Source of the DNA: Kibdelosporangium aridum
Lineage (GTDB): Bacteria; Actinomycetota; Actinomycetes; Mycobacteriales; Pseudonocardiaceae
Direction of reading: 5' to 3'
DNA length: 64,000 bases
NCBI RefSeq assembly: GCF_900176515.1
Contig: NZ_FWXV01000006.1
Span: 124,001 to 188,000 of the forward strand
Shown: piece by piece, positions 1 through 8,738 of the stretch
Layout: each line of letters starts with the position of its first letter
Numbering within the stretch: the stretch's first letter is position 1
The notes under the pieces: model-generated
The model's input: only the letters and a program-made list of their open reading frames with translations
What the model was told of the DNA's origin: nothing
Databases searched by the model: none
Position numbers and translations under genes: made by a program

Positions 1-25
1 ACACGGTAGGGGTGCGATACCGCGA

Positions 26-916
26 TTGTCGTATGCCATCCGGGGTTGTTGGCCGTACTTTGATGGAGTGAGCGTTGCGGTTTTCCTCGCCGTGACCGCT
101 GGGGCGGTGGTGGCACTCAAGTTCGGCCTGACAGCGTGGGCTTCGGCCGTTGTCCTGCTTGTGGCGTTGTTCCTCGGTATTTCCGTCGGTCGACGGACCG
201 TCGTTGTCACTGTTGTGGTTGCGCTCGCCGGATTTGCGGTTGCTGTCAGCTTTGTCGTGGAGTCCTGGTGGGCTGGGATTGGTCCGATGATCCCGGCGGC
301 GTTGGTGACCGGAGCGGCCGTCGGCGACGCCATCCGCAGCAGGCGGGAACTCGCATCCGCCCGTGCGGAACGCATCCGCAGGGACGAGCGGCTGCGGATC
401 GCGCAGGACGTGCACGACATGGTCGCCCAGCACGTCGCCGTGGTGAACGTCCAGGCGGGCGCGGCCGCTCATCTGCTGAAAAGCAACCCGGACAAGGCAG
501 CTGAAGCGCTTGAGCACGTCACCACGACCAGCGCCAAAGTGCTCGACGAACTCGGGTCGCTGCTGGGCGTGCTGCGTGATCCGGTCCTTGATCTGGAAAG
601 CCTGCTCGACGACCGCGTCGAGGTGACCGTGATCGGCGAACGCAGACCACTACCCGCGACTGTGGACGTGACGGTCTACCGGGTCGTCCAGGAATCCCTT
701 GCCAACGCAAGGAAATACGGGACCGGATGGGTGCAGCTGAGCATGGAGTACCAACCGGACCAACTCGTCATCGAGGTCCGTAACGAACGTTCCGGTACGA
801 ATGCGCGCGGCACCGGGCACGGCCTGATCGGAATGCGCGAACGCGTGGCCCTCGTCGACGGGAAGCTCAGTGCGGGCCCGGAAGGCAAGCACTTCGTGGT
901 CCGGGCGGTGCTGTGA
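26..916 (+). CDS. NarL-class sensor histidine kinase, possibly 5' partial
   Basis: This is a two-component sensor kinase of the HisKA_3 family. Several hydrophobic segments fill residues 1-100. The dimerisation/phosphoacceptor helix reads ERLRIAQDVHDMVAQH with the predicted phospho-His at about residue 130. An N-box-like stretch (VVQESLANARKYG) and a G-box (GTGHGLIGMRERV) mark the HATPase_c domain. The frame opens at a TTG and stays open to the window edge, so the true start may lie upstream. Its stop overlaps the start of the response regulator by four bases (GTGA), which indicates translational coupling. The signal sensed is unknown. Confidence 0.88.
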   Translation: MSYAIRGCWPYFDGVSVAVFLAVTAGAVVALKFGLTAWASAVVLLVALFLGISVGRRTVVVTVVVALAGFAVAVSFVVESWWAGIGPMIPAALVTGAAVGDAIRSRRELASARAERIRRDERLRIAQDVHDMVAQHVAVVNVQAGAAAHLLKSNPDKAAEALEHVTTTSAKVLDELGSLLGVLRDPVLDLESLLDDRVEVTVIGERRPLPATVDVTVYRVVQESLANARKYGTGWVQLSMEYQPDQLVIEVRNERSGTNARGTGHGLIGMRERVALVDGKLSAGPEGKHFVVRAVL

Positions 917-1560
917 CGATCAGGGTGGTGCTGGCCGACGACCAGGAGCTGATCAGGGCGGGGTTCCGGGCGATCATCGAGACGTGCGACGACATCTCGG
1001 TCGTCGGCGAGGCCGCCAACGGTGTGCAAGCCGTCCAGTTGGCGCCCAGGGCGGACGTCGTGCTGATGGACGTCAGGATGCCGGAGATGGACGGATTGGC
1101 CGCCACCCGGGAGATCTGCGCCAAGCACGAGCACGTCCGCGTGCTCATCCTGACCACGTTCGAGCTGGACGAGTACGTCTTTCAGGCACTGCGCGCCGGG
1201 GCCAGCGGGTTTCTCGGCAAGAACATGGGACCGGCCATGCTGCTGGAGGGGATCCGGATGGTCGCGGGCGGCGAGGCACTGTTGTCCCCGAAGGCCACCA
1301 AGGGCCTGATCACCCGCTTTCTCGCGCAGCCCGCGGTCGTGGACGGCGCGGTGCCGGAGAAGCTCAGCCTGCTGACCGGCCGCGAGCTGGAAATCGTCAC
1401 GTTCGTCGCAAATGGACTGTCCAATGACGACATCGCTGGCCGGCTGTTCCTGTCGCCTGCGACGGTGAAGACGCACCTCAACCGGGCCATGGTCAAGCTC
1501 GGTGCCCGGGACCGCGCTCAGGTCGTCGTGCTCGCGTACCAATCTGGCCTGGTGCGGTAG
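913..1560 (+). CDS. NarL/FixJ-family response regulator
   Basis: This is the cognate DNA-binding partner of the upstream kinase. The receiver domain has the acidic pair D9/D10, the phosphoacceptor D53 (VLMDVRMPEMDG) and a conserved Lys in GFLGKN. The C-terminal LuxR/GerE helix-turn-helix begins at LTGRELEIV and includes SNDDIAGRLFLSPATVKTHL. At 215 aa it has the normal family length. The GTG start overlaps the kinase stop. The target genes cannot be read from the sequence; the small membrane gene just downstream is a candidate co-transcribed member. Confidence 0.92.
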   Translation: MTIRVVLADDQELIRAGFRAIIETCDDISVVGEAANGVQAVQLAPRADVVLMDVRMPEMDGLAATREICAKHEHVRVLILTTFELDEYVFQALRAGASGFLGKNMGPAMLLEGIRMVAGGEALLSPKATKGLITRFLAQPAVVDGAVPEKLSLLTGRELEIVTFVANGLSNDDIAGRLFLSPATVKTHLNRAMVKLGARDRAQVVVLAYQSGLVR

Positions 1561-1619
1561 CTCCAAGAGCCCGCGGTGGGTGGATGCCCGTTACGACCCG
1601 GTTTGTCCACTCTGCCGGT

Positions 1620-2177
1620 GTGACGAAGAAACTGCGGCAGGCGCTGGTCCTGCTCCATCTGATGACCGCTTTCGGCTGGTTCGCGGCCACGGTTGCGGTG
1701 TTGTTGCTGACCGCGCACGGTCAGGTCGAAGCCGCACTGCTGGTGGACGACCGGCTGCTCGCGGACTGCTCGTTCATGACCGTCTACACCGGACTGATGT
1801 TGGCGGCGAACTGGGGCTTCACCCGGTTCTGGTGGATCACGGTGAAGCTCGTGACCACGATCGGTCTCGCACTCGGCGGGCGCGCCTTGTTCCACGACGG
1901 CATGTTCGTGGCGGGCGGTGTCCTGATGGTCGCCGCGATCGCCGCGCTGGCCTGGATCGGGCGGATGAAGCCGTGGGGACAGCTCAGGCCGCACGTCCAG
2001 GCCAAGCCGTGGCGCCACCCGGCGATCTACGTGGTGATCCTGGCGACGCCGGTGCTCGACTACGTCACCGGACTGCCGCTGCAGGCGATCCCCGCAGCGG
2101 CAGTACTAGTACTGGCGTCTAGAACAGCGCGCTGGCCAGGTCGCGGCGTGCTTTCGCGACCCGGGGGTCGTCGGTAG
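1620..2177 (+). CDS. Small integral membrane protein of unknown function
   Basis: About 185 aa if started at GTG 1620; an in-frame ATG at 1584 would add 12 residues. Neither start has a strong ribosome-binding site. Three or four hydrophobic helices are visible (ALVLLHLMTAFGWFAATVAV, then TVYTGLMLAANWGF, then FVAGGVLMVAAIAALAWI). I do not recognise a characterised family. It follows the two-component pair in the same direction. Its last 59 bases overlap the convergent thioredoxin-domain gene, so either the overlap is real or the C-terminus is over-extended. Confidence 0.6.
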   Translation: MTKKLRQALVLLHLMTAFGWFAATVAVLLLTAHGQVEAALLVDDRLLADCSFMTVYTGLMLAANWGFTRFWWITVKLVTTIGLALGGRALFHDGMFVAGGVLMVAAIAALAWIGRMKPWGQLRPHVQAKPWRHPAIYVVILATPVLDYVTGLPLQAIPAAAVLVLASRTARWPGRGVLSRPGGRR

Positions 2178-3096
2178 GGAAGAGCCCGAACAGCTCGACC
2201 AGGTGCGACCGAACCTTGTCCCGGTCCTCGCCCGACGTGTTGCGGACGGTGTTGATCAGCCGGGCGAAGGCCTCGTCGACCTGCTGCATCGCCACCTGCA
2301 CGTCGGCCGCGGCGAGCTGCGCCTCGACGTCCGACGGGTCGGCGTCCGCCTTGCCGATGGCCGACGGGTCCGCCGACTCCGCGCGAGCGGTGAACTTCAC
2401 CTGCGCGAGGGCGGCCTTGACCTCCTCGTTGCCCGGCTCGACGTCCAGGATCTGCTGGTACGCCTGCTCGGCCGCGGCGTAGTCGCCACGCTCGAGTGCG
2501 TCTTCGGCAGCGATGATCCGCGGGTCGGTCGGCTCCTCGTACACCTCTTCGACGCCACCCTGCGCACCGGCCTCGGCGGCCGCGATGCCGGGCAGCCGGT
2601 CGCGCAACGCGTCCAGCAACGCGCCGATCCACTGCCGGATCTGCGGCTCGGGCTGGGCGCCGGAGAACGCGTCGACCGGCTGGCCGCCCGCGATCGCCAC
2701 GATCGTCGGGATCGACTGCACGCCGAACAACTGCGCGATCCTGGGGTTGGCGTCGACGTCCACCCTTGCCAGCACCCATGCGCCGCCACCGGCGTTGGCC
2801 AGCCGCTCGAGCACCGGGGAGAGCTGCTTGCACGGGCCACACCATTCGGCCCACAGGTCGACGACCACCGGGACCTGGAGCGAACGCTCGACCACGTCCG
2901 CCTGGAATGTCGCTTCGGTGACGTCGAAGACGAACGGGCCGCTTGCCGCGGGCGTGTCGCCGCCCGCAGGAGCCGCCGCAGGCTTGCTGGGCGCCTGCCG
3001 TGCGGCATCCGCCCGCGCCTTGAGCGCCGACAGGTCGACGGCGCCGGACAGAGCCGCTGACATGGCGGCCGTCTGACGTGGATTTGGCCTTGTCAC
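2119..3096 (-). CDS. Thioredoxin-domain TPR co-chaperone, YbbN-like
   Basis: A thioredoxin fold at about residues 55-160 carries an intact WCGPC active site (Cys86, Cys89), unlike E. coli YbbN, which lacks the CxxC pair. TPR-like helices follow (ALERGDYAAAEQAYQQIL). The N-terminus MTRPNPRQTAAMSAALSGAV resembles the mycobacterial orthologue as I recall it, which supports the GTG start at 3096 over the ATG at 3063. The start codon overlaps the stop of the upstream exporter gene by four bases. The expected role is cytosolic thiol-redox or holdase chaperone activity. Family assignment is firm; the physiological partner is not known. Confidence 0.87.
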   Translation of the reverse strand: MTRPNPRQTAAMSAALSGAVDLSALKARADAARQAPSKPAAAPAGGDTPAASGPFVFDVTEATFQADVVERSLQVPVVVDLWAEWCGPCKQLSPVLERLANAGGGAWVLARVDVDANPRIAQLFGVQSIPTIVAIAGGQPVDAFSGAQPEPQIRQWIGALLDALRDRLPGIAAAEAGAQGGVEEVYEEPTDPRIIAAEDALERGDYAAAEQAYQQILDVEPGNEEVKAALAQVKFTARAESADPSAIGKADADPSDVEAQLAAADVQVAMQQVDEAFARLINTVRNTSGEDRDKVRSHLVELFGLFPTDDPRVAKARRDLASALF

Positions 3097-4304
3097 ATAT
3101 CTATCCTGGCACGTTCCGCGGGCTCGGTCAGGGCGGGCCGCCCCACAGTGCCCGGTGTGCGCAGTGCCACAACCGCCGCGAGCGCGACGAGCCCGGCCGC
3201 GACGAGATATCCCACCTGATAGCCGGCTATCCCGGCGCCCACAGCCGTGGCGATGCCCGTGATCACCGCCATACCCGCGGCGGTACCCAGCTCTTGGGAC
3301 GTGTTGAGCACGCCGGACGCCAGGCCTTGGTCATCGGCCGCGACGCCGGTGGTCGCGGTGATCATGGTCGGGGCGAACGCGAGGCCGTTGCCCGCGGCCA
3401 CCGCGAGCAGGCCGGGCAGGACATCCGCGAAGTAGTTGCCGTTGCTGTCGATCAACGCGAGATACGCCATCCCGGCCGCACTCAGCAACGCCCCGCACAG
3501 CATGAGGTTGCGTGCGCCGAGCTTGCCGACCAGCCGCCCTGCCACCGGTGACACGAGCAGTACGACCACAGTGACCGGCGCGAACCCGAACCCGACCGCC
3601 ATCGGTGAGTAGTCGAGCGTGCCCTGCAGGTAGAGCGTGCTGAAGAACAGCGTCGCCGCGGTCGTGCCCGCGATCAGGGCCAGCACGATGTTGCCTGTCC
3701 GCACGGCTTTGTTGCCGACGAGCGCCCGCACGGCCGCGCGAATCGGCGAGCCACCACGGCTCTCGGTGAGCACACGGGCGGCGATCAGCATGCCTGCGAC
3801 ACCGATCGGGATGTTGATCAGGAAGATCGACCGCCAGCCGAGGAATTCGGTCAGCACACCGCCGATGAGCTGGCCGGATATCGCTCCGACCGAGCCCGTC
3901 GCGCCCCAGAACCCCAAGACCCGGTTGCGTTTCTCGCCTTCTTCGAACATCGCCGTCACCAGGGCGAGTGTGTTCGGCGACACCATCGCCGCCCCGACGC
4001 CTTGCAGCGCACGTGCGGCGAAGAGCTGCCACGGTGTCTGCGCGATCGCCGCCAGTGCGGAAGCGAGCGTGAACACCCCGAGCCCGATCTGGAAGACACG
4101 CAGCCTGCCGTACACGTCACCGGCTCGTCCGCCCGCGATCAGCAGCAGGCCGAACGTGAGCGTGTACAGCACGCCTGCCAGCGCGAGCTGGCCTTCGGCA
4201 ATCGCCAGGCCCTGCTGGATCGACGGTAAGGCGACGTTCAGCACGACCACGTCCACGATCAGCATGAACTGCGCTCCGCAGAGCACCCCCACAGCGAGTT
4301 TCAT
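3093..4304 (-). CDS. MFS drug-efflux transporter (DHA2-like)
   Basis: A 403-aa polytopic protein opens with the exporter signature DVVVLNVALPSIQQGL. A motif-C-like segment follows (GAISGQLIGGVLTEFLGWR), and about 12 membrane helices are seen. DHA2 proteins usually have 14, so this is a shorter variant. An upstream in-frame ATG exists at 4316, but the sequence GGGAGG four bases before ATG 4304 makes 4304 the better start. It diverges from a TetR gene, and two palindromes lie between them, so TetR-controlled export of an unknown toxic compound is the simplest reading. Translation runs into the thioredoxin-domain gene. Confidence 0.87.
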   Translation of the reverse strand: MKLAVGVLCGAQFMLIVDVVVLNVALPSIQQGLAIAEGQLALAGVLYTLTFGLLLIAGGRAGDVYGRLRVFQIGLGVFTLASALAAIAQTPWQLFAARALQGVGAAMVSPNTLALVTAMFEEGEKRNRVLGFWGATGSVGAISGQLIGGVLTEFLGWRSIFLINIPIGVAGMLIAARVLTESRGGSPIRAAVRALVGNKAVRTGNIVLALIAGTTAATLFFSTLYLQGTLDYSPMAVGFGFAPVTVVVLLVSPVAGRLVGKLGARNLMLCGALLSAAGMAYLALIDSNGNYFADVLPGLLAVAAGNGLAFAPTMITATTGVAADDQGLASGVLNTSQELGTAAGMAVITGIATAVGAGIAGYQVGYLVAAGLVALAAVVALRTPGTVGRPALTEPAERARIDM

Positions 4305-4321
4305 GATCCCTCCCATTGATT

Positions 4322-4358
4322 TCTACACCGTAGAGAAGAGATACTCTACGCCGTAGAG
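4322..4358. promoter_or_regulatory. Two TetR operator-like palindromes
   Basis: The MFS/TetR intergenic region holds a perfect 7-bp inverted repeat, CTCTACG-C-CGTAGAG (4344-4358), and a related palindrome, TCTAC-ACC-GTAGA (4322-4334). Both contain the same CTAC...GTAG core, so they look like two copies of one operator. They sit between the divergent starts, where a repressor could block both promoters. Confidence 0.75.
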
Positions 4359-4374
4359 ATGCGCAAGGAGCGGA

Positions 4375-4989
4375 ATGCCGAAACGGACGCTGACCAGGGA
4401 GAAGATCCTGTCGGCCGCACTGGAGCTGATTGACGAGGCCGGGCTGGAGGCGCTGTCGATGCGGCGGCTGGGCCAGCACCTCGGGGTCGACCCGATGGCC
4501 GTGTACCACCACATCCCGAACAAGGACGAACTGCTGCGCGGCGTGGTGGTGGACGTGTTCTCGCGGATGCCGGTGCCGGTCTGCACGGGCACCTGGCAGG
4601 AGCAAGTGCTTGATTGGGCACGGGCCTACCGTGACCTGGCGTTGGCGCACCCGAACCTGGTGCTGCGCATCGTGACCGACGCCCGTGCGGTGTCTGTCGC
4701 CGCCGCGCGCATCAACGAACCGCTGTACGCGGCGTTGGAAGCGGGCGGGTTGTCACCGCGGGAAGTTGTCGGTGCTGTCGGGCTGATCGTCGACTACGTC
4801 AACGGTTACGCGCTGGCTGTGTCGTCCGCGAAGGACGCGTCGGACACGTTCATGGCCGAGTTGGCGAGCCTGCCTGCCGAACAGTCGGCGGTCCAGCTCC
4901 GAACCCTCCGCGACCCGGAGGCTTCGAAGCTGGATCACTTCGAGTACGCGCTGTCGGTGATGGTGGCAGGGCTTACGACAGCTCCTTGA
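4375..4989 (+). CDS. TetR-family transcriptional repressor
   Basis: A 204-aa regulator. The N-terminal helix-turn-helix is clear (LTREKILSAALELIDEAGL, then SMRRLGQHLGVDPMAVYHH), and a TetR_C-type ligand domain follows. The ATG at 4375 has AAGGAG about six bases upstream. Divergent from the MFS exporter with shared operator palindromes, it is inferred to repress both genes until a drug-like ligand binds. It ends convergently with, and slightly overlaps, the next minus-strand gene. Confidence 0.88.
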   Translation: MPKRTLTREKILSAALELIDEAGLEALSMRRLGQHLGVDPMAVYHHIPNKDELLRGVVVDVFSRMPVPVCTGTWQEQVLDWARAYRDLALAHPNLVLRIVTDARAVSVAAARINEPLYAALEAGGLSPREVVGAVGLIVDYVNGYALAVSSAKDASDTFMAELASLPAEQSAVQLRTLRDPEASKLDHFEYALSVMVAGLTTAP

Positions 4990-5803
4990 CGACATTGATG
5001 TCCATGGGGTTCTGGCGCATCGATTCGTTCTGCTCGCCCAACGACCGGGCGAGGGGTGTCATCAGCTCGACGAGCCGTTCTGTCTTCGCTTGACCAAGCG
5101 CTTGCCACGGAGCCTCGGCGGCCTCGTCCGTCCGGCGTTCGATGTCCGCCCGCAGATCACGCCCGGCCTGCGTGACCGCTCCGCCCTGGACGAGACCACG
5201 GTCCTGCAGGCGTTGCTCGGCCATCGACCATTCCTCCTCAGACCAGCCACGAGCCGCCCGCATGTACGCGGGATCGACGCCGCGCTCGGTGGTGAACAGC
5301 ACGAGCGTTTCGATCGGGTCCAATGGCGCCGCGACAAGGGCAGCCACGTGCCCGTCGCCTCGGGACTCCCGCAGCACGGTGGTGGCCTGCCACAGCTTCA
5401 GGTGCGGCTCGTCCGGCGCCGGGATGATCGCGTTCGCCGCGGCGAGCGGACGTCCGGCGGTGGGGGCGTTGCGGGCCGCTTCCTGGGCGAGTTCGGCGGC
5501 TTCGGACACGTCCACGTCGCCGAGCATCCTGCGCAGCGCGCCGTCGGCGCCCTTCAGCCGCGTCGCCAGGTACTGCTCGGGCGTGGCGACCTGCCACGCG
5601 TCCGGGATGGCGCGACAAACCATGCGTGGGTGGAAGTTGTAGAACGACGAGATGACCATCTCTGGCGCGACCGCGCCTAACGGGGCCGCCCGCATGCCGA
5701 AGTAACCCATCCATCCGCCCTTGCAGCCCAAGGCGTCGGTCGCTGCGCGGGACTCCGGCGTGAAGTACGTGACGTCGTGGTACGTCTCGAACAGCAGCCA
5801 CAT
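4973..5803 (-). CDS. SCO6745-family helix-turn-helix-like protein
   Basis: About 276 aa if started at ATG 5803; a longer frame reaches 5914 but would overlap the upstream gene. The N-terminus MWLLFETYHDVTYF, followed by GYFGMRAAPLGAV, resembles an actinobacterial family that I recall under the name SCO6745. The C-terminal half (WSEEEWSMAEQRLQDRGLV) looks like a winged-helix or MarR-like module. Its biochemical function is not established to my knowledge. It lies 25 bases downstream of the thiamine-binding-type gene and may be co-transcribed with it. Confidence 0.65.
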   Translation of the reverse strand: MWLLFETYHDVTYFTPESRAATDALGCKGGWMGYFGMRAAPLGAVAPEMVISSFYNFHPRMVCRAIPDAWQVATPEQYLATRLKGADGALRRMLGDVDVSEAAELAQEAARNAPTAGRPLAAANAIIPAPDEPHLKLWQATTVLRESRGDGHVAALVAAPLDPIETLVLFTTERGVDPAYMRAARGWSEEEWSMAEQRLQDRGLVQGGAVTQAGRDLRADIERRTDEAAEAPWQALGQAKTERLVELMTPLARSLGEQNESMRQNPMDINVVKELS

Positions 5804-5828
5804 CCGCCGGCTGGTCAGCCGATTTTGA

Positions 5829-6125
5829 TCAATCGGCAAGGTGCTGCTCCAGCCGTTCGACCTTGGCCGTGATCTGGCCGGTGTAACCGGGCCGGATGTC
5901 GGCCTTGAGGACAAGGCTCACCCGGGGCGCGTCGGCCTGCAGGACCTCGACCGCCCGCTTGACGACGGCCATGACCTCGTCCCATTCGCCCTCGATCTCG
6001 GTGAACATCGCGCTCGTCCGGTTGGGCAGACCGGACTCGCGGACGACCTTGACGGCCTGTGCGACCGCCTTGGCCACGCCATCGGACTCACCGCCGAGCG
6101 GAGAGACACTGAACGCCACCAGCAT
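5829..6125 (-). CDS. MTH1187-family thiamine-binding-type protein
   Basis: A 98-aa protein beginning MLVAFSVSPLGGE. It matches the small ferredoxin-like MTH1187/YqgV family, several members of which bind thiamine-type ligands as oligomers. A much longer open frame exists, but AAAGGAG shortly before ATG 6125 decides the start. The EIEGEWDEVMAVVKRAVE segment is typical of the fold. It is divergent from a MarR gene, with 58 bases between the starts. Confidence 0.77.
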   Translation of the reverse strand: MLVAFSVSPLGGESDGVAKAVAQAVKVVRESGLPNRTSAMFTEIEGEWDEVMAVVKRAVEVLQADAPRVSLVLKADIRPGYTGQITAKVERLEQHLAD

Positions 6126-6183
6126 GTGGTACTCCTTTCCGCGTTGCTGTCCGTATGGATACCGCCTGGTAGCTTTCTGCGCC

Positions 6184-6687
6184 ATGACGTCACGTCCGTT
6201 GCCGTTCGACCCGATCGCCCGTGCGGCCGAGATATGGGAGGAGCGCATCGGGCCGTCCGAGGCGATGGCGGCAGTCACCAGCGTGATGCGGGTCCAGCAG
6301 ATCATCCAGTCGGCAGTCGACGGCGCGCTGCGCCCGCACGGCCTGACTTTCGCCCGCTACGAAGCCTTGGTGCTGCTGTCGTTCTCCAAACGGGGCAGCC
6401 TGCCTATGCGCGTGATGGGCGAACGGCTGCAGCTGCACCCGACGAGCGTGACGAACATTGTGGACCGCCTCGAAGCCGACGGCCTGGTGAAGCGGACCCC
6501 GCACCCCACCGACCGCCGCACGACGCTGACCGAGATCACCGAAGCGGGGCGGGAACGCCGGGAAGAGGCGACCAAAGCAGTCACCGAGATCGACTTCGGG
6601 CTGCGCGGCCTGACCTCCCGGCAGACCAGGCAACTGTCGGAACTGCTTGCCCGGGTGCGGAAATCGGTCGGCGACTTCACCGACTGA
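6184..6687 (+). CDS. MarR-family transcriptional regulator
   Basis: A 167-aa winged-helix regulator. The recognition region MRVMGERLQLHPTSVTNIVD is followed by the wing (DGLVKRTPHPTDRRTTLTEI). The ATG at 6184 was chosen because the longer upstream frame runs through the divergent gene. It probably controls itself and the divergent MTH1187-family gene. A DinB-family gene follows 17 bases downstream and may share its transcript. Confidence 0.88.
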   Translation: MTSRPLPFDPIARAAEIWEERIGPSEAMAAVTSVMRVQQIIQSAVDGALRPHGLTFARYEALVLLSFSKRGSLPMRVMGERLQLHPTSVTNIVDRLEADGLVKRTPHPTDRRTTLTEITEAGRERREEATKAVTEIDFGLRGLTSRQTRQLSELLARVRKSVGDFTD

Positions 6688-6704
6688 ATGGTTGACTGCG
6701 GGAC

Positions 6705-7229
6705 ATGTCTTGGACAGCTCCCGAAGTGACCCGGGTCGACGGGCCCTTCGCCGGCGACGAACGTTCGGTTCTCCTGGGATTCCTGGAGTACCACCGCGCG
6801 ACCTTCCTGTGGAAGTGCTTAGGCCTGACCGGCGAGCAGCTGGCCCGGCGAGCAGTCCCGCCGTCGCCGCTCTCCCTGCTGGGACTCGTCCGGCATCTCA
6901 CCGACGTCGAGCTTTCCTGGTTCGTGCACCGGGTAGCGGGCAAGCCGGTCGAATTCCACTTCATCGACACCGATCCGGACGACCCGGACGTCGAGTTCAC
7001 CAAGGCGACGGCCGAAACCGCGGCACAGGACTACACCAACCTGCTCGTCGCGTTGGACTCCGCGCGGGCCGCGTTGGCCGCGGTCTCCCTCGACCACACC
7101 TTCGAGCATCCGAAGCTGGGGACGATCAGCGCCCGTTGGGTGATCATGCACATGATCGAGGAATACGCGCGCCACAACGGCCACGCCGACTTCCTGCGTG
7201 AGCAGATCGACGGCGCGACCGGCGAGTGA
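6705..7229 (+). CDS. DinB-family (DUF664) putative metal-dependent thiol transferase-fold protein
   Basis: A 174-aa four-helix-bundle protein. Histidines fall where DinB-superfamily members bind metal: LVRHLTDVELSW near residue 65, and IEEYARHNGHADFL near the C-terminus. Family members include mycothiol- or bacillithiol-dependent enzymes, but most are unassigned. It follows the MarR gene closely, which may place it in a detoxification response; that is inference. It ends one base from the convergent zinc peptidase gene. Confidence 0.75.
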   Translation: MSWTAPEVTRVDGPFAGDERSVLLGFLEYHRATFLWKCLGLTGEQLARRAVPPSPLSLLGLVRHLTDVELSWFVHRVAGKPVEFHFIDTDPDDPDVEFTKATAETAAQDYTNLLVALDSARAALAAVSLDHTFEHPKLGTISARWVIMHMIEEYARHNGHADFLREQIDGATGE

Positions 7230-7230
7230 C

Positions 7231-8682
7231 TCAAGCGAACCGGGCGGTGCATTCCTTGGCGTTGACGTAACCGAGCCGGAAGGCCTCGACCCGGGCAAAG
7301 CCTGCCTTCACCGGATTGCCGTTGATGTCAGCGGCGATCAGGCTCTTGCCCATCAACATCTCGGCCACGGCCTCGTCGAGGTCACCGGGGGACAACCGGA
7401 GTTTGTTCTCGCCCGACGCCGCCGGTTTTTCCGCGACGTGCGCCCACGCGCCGGTCAGGCACGCGGTGCGCAGCGCGGCTTTCTCGTCGTCAAGGCTCAG
7501 GCCGACGGATTTCTGGATCGCCATCGTGTACCGGGACGCGATTTCCGCGAAAGCCGCGAAGTCGCCGATGCCGACACCGTCGGCGCCGGGCTCCTGGCCT
7601 CGTTTCGGCGGCGTGCCCAGCGAGGTCAGCTTGGCGAGGTCATAGGCGACCGTGTTGTCCTCGGGGCAGTACGCGACCGGCTCGGTCGCCTTCCCGCTCG
7701 GGCACTTCGAACCGTTGCCCTTCAGCTGCGGCAGCTGCGTACCACTGGTCGTGAAGGCCTCGTCCAGGCTGATCTTGATCTTGCGGACGTATTCCTCGTT
7801 CACCGGCAGGTTGCCGCGGCGGTAGTCGTCCTCGTCGAACTTCTGCTCGCTGATGCGGTCGTCGATCTCTTTCTGGTCCATCCGCGCGCACCGCTTCGGG
7901 CCGTTGGAAAAGCCCGTCTGGAACGCGAACACCCGGTCCCACGCCAGACCGTGCGCACCCTGCTTGTTCGCGTCGGTGCCTGCCGGGTCGCGGATGAAGA
8001 ACATGGTCGCGAGCACCTTGTTGATGCCTTCGCCGGTGGAGATCTGGAACCGCTTGGAGTTGCCGTCGGCGATCCACCGGAAGAAGCTGCCGGCGTAGCA
8101 GTCGGCCTGCTGTTCCTTCACGATCGTCTTCGTGGCCTGCGTGATCCCGCTCTTGCCGCCGAGCTTGAACTGCACGGCGTGCCCGGTCTCGTGCGCGAGC
8201 ACGGTCACCACGGACATCGGCCCGAACTGCTTGCTCAGCTCGGGCAACAGCACGCCGCGGTCCCAGGCGATGCTGTCGTCGAGACTGCAGTAGAACGCGT
8301 TCACCAGACCCGAAGTCGACGTCTGGCAAAGCCGGAGCGCCTTGCCCTTGGAGTCGTAGGAGACAAGCCGGGCGAGCGGCGTGAACTTCTGCCCCTCGAA
8401 GTCGGCGGGCATCCGCGCACCCCAGTACTCGTACAGGTCGGCGAGCGCCCCCAACGCCAGCTGGTCCATGTCGCCGTTGTCCGCGTTCTCGGCCGTCAAA
8501 TCCACGCGCGGCGCGTTCTGCTTCGGCCCGCTGGGCACCGTGTCGTCGTTGGTCACCGCGAGACCCGCGACCGTGCCGGCGTCGATCTCACCCTCGGCTC
8601 TCGGCGTGCCCGGTATCGCTTTGGCGCAACTGACCAGCACAAGAACAACGACCGCGAGTGCAATGGGGAGATATGACCGCAC
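7231..8682 (-). CDS. Lipoprotein neutral zinc metallopeptidase, YpfJ-like (copy 1)
   Basis: About 483 aa from the GTG at 8682. A lipoprotein signal peptide ends in LVSC, giving a lipid-anchored extracytoplasmic protein. The zinc site HETGH sits in VLAHETGHAVQFKLG, and a later acidic region (QADCYAGSFFRW) is typical of the YpfJ-type zinc-peptidase family (PF04228). A second, divergent copy of the same gene lies immediately upstream in the same direction. Substrates of this family are largely unknown. Confidence 0.83.
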   Translation of the reverse strand: MRSYLPIALAVVVLVLVSCAKAIPGTPRAEGEIDAGTVAGLAVTNDDTVPSGPKQNAPRVDLTAENADNGDMDQLALGALADLYEYWGARMPADFEGQKFTPLARLVSYDSKGKALRLCQTSTSGLVNAFYCSLDDSIAWDRGVLLPELSKQFGPMSVVTVLAHETGHAVQFKLGGKSGITQATKTIVKEQQADCYAGSFFRWIADGNSKRFQISTGEGINKVLATMFFIRDPAGTDANKQGAHGLAWDRVFAFQTGFSNGPKRCARMDQKEIDDRISEQKFDEDDYRRGNLPVNEEYVRKIKISLDEAFTTSGTQLPQLKGNGSKCPSGKATEPVAYCPEDNTVAYDLAKLTSLGTPPKRGQEPGADGVGIGDFAAFAEIASRYTMAIQKSVGLSLDDEKAALRTACLTGAWAHVAEKPAASGENKLRLSPGDLDEAVAEMLMGKSLIAADINGNPVKAGFARVEAFRLGYVNAKECTARFA

Positions 8683-8738
8683 GGTGGGCACCCTACTTGG
8701 CGGTCCAAACGGCCACACCGCAATCGGTCATATCGGCG

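Noticed and set aside
2060..2854. 264-aa minus-strand ORF inside the thioredoxin-domain gene
   Set aside because: It is an out-of-frame, Arg/Gly-rich shadow of the YbbN-like gene.
7198..8676. 492-aa plus-strand ORF opposite the first zinc peptidase
   Set aside because: Antisense shadow produced by high GC; the minus-strand frame has the lipobox and HETGH motif.
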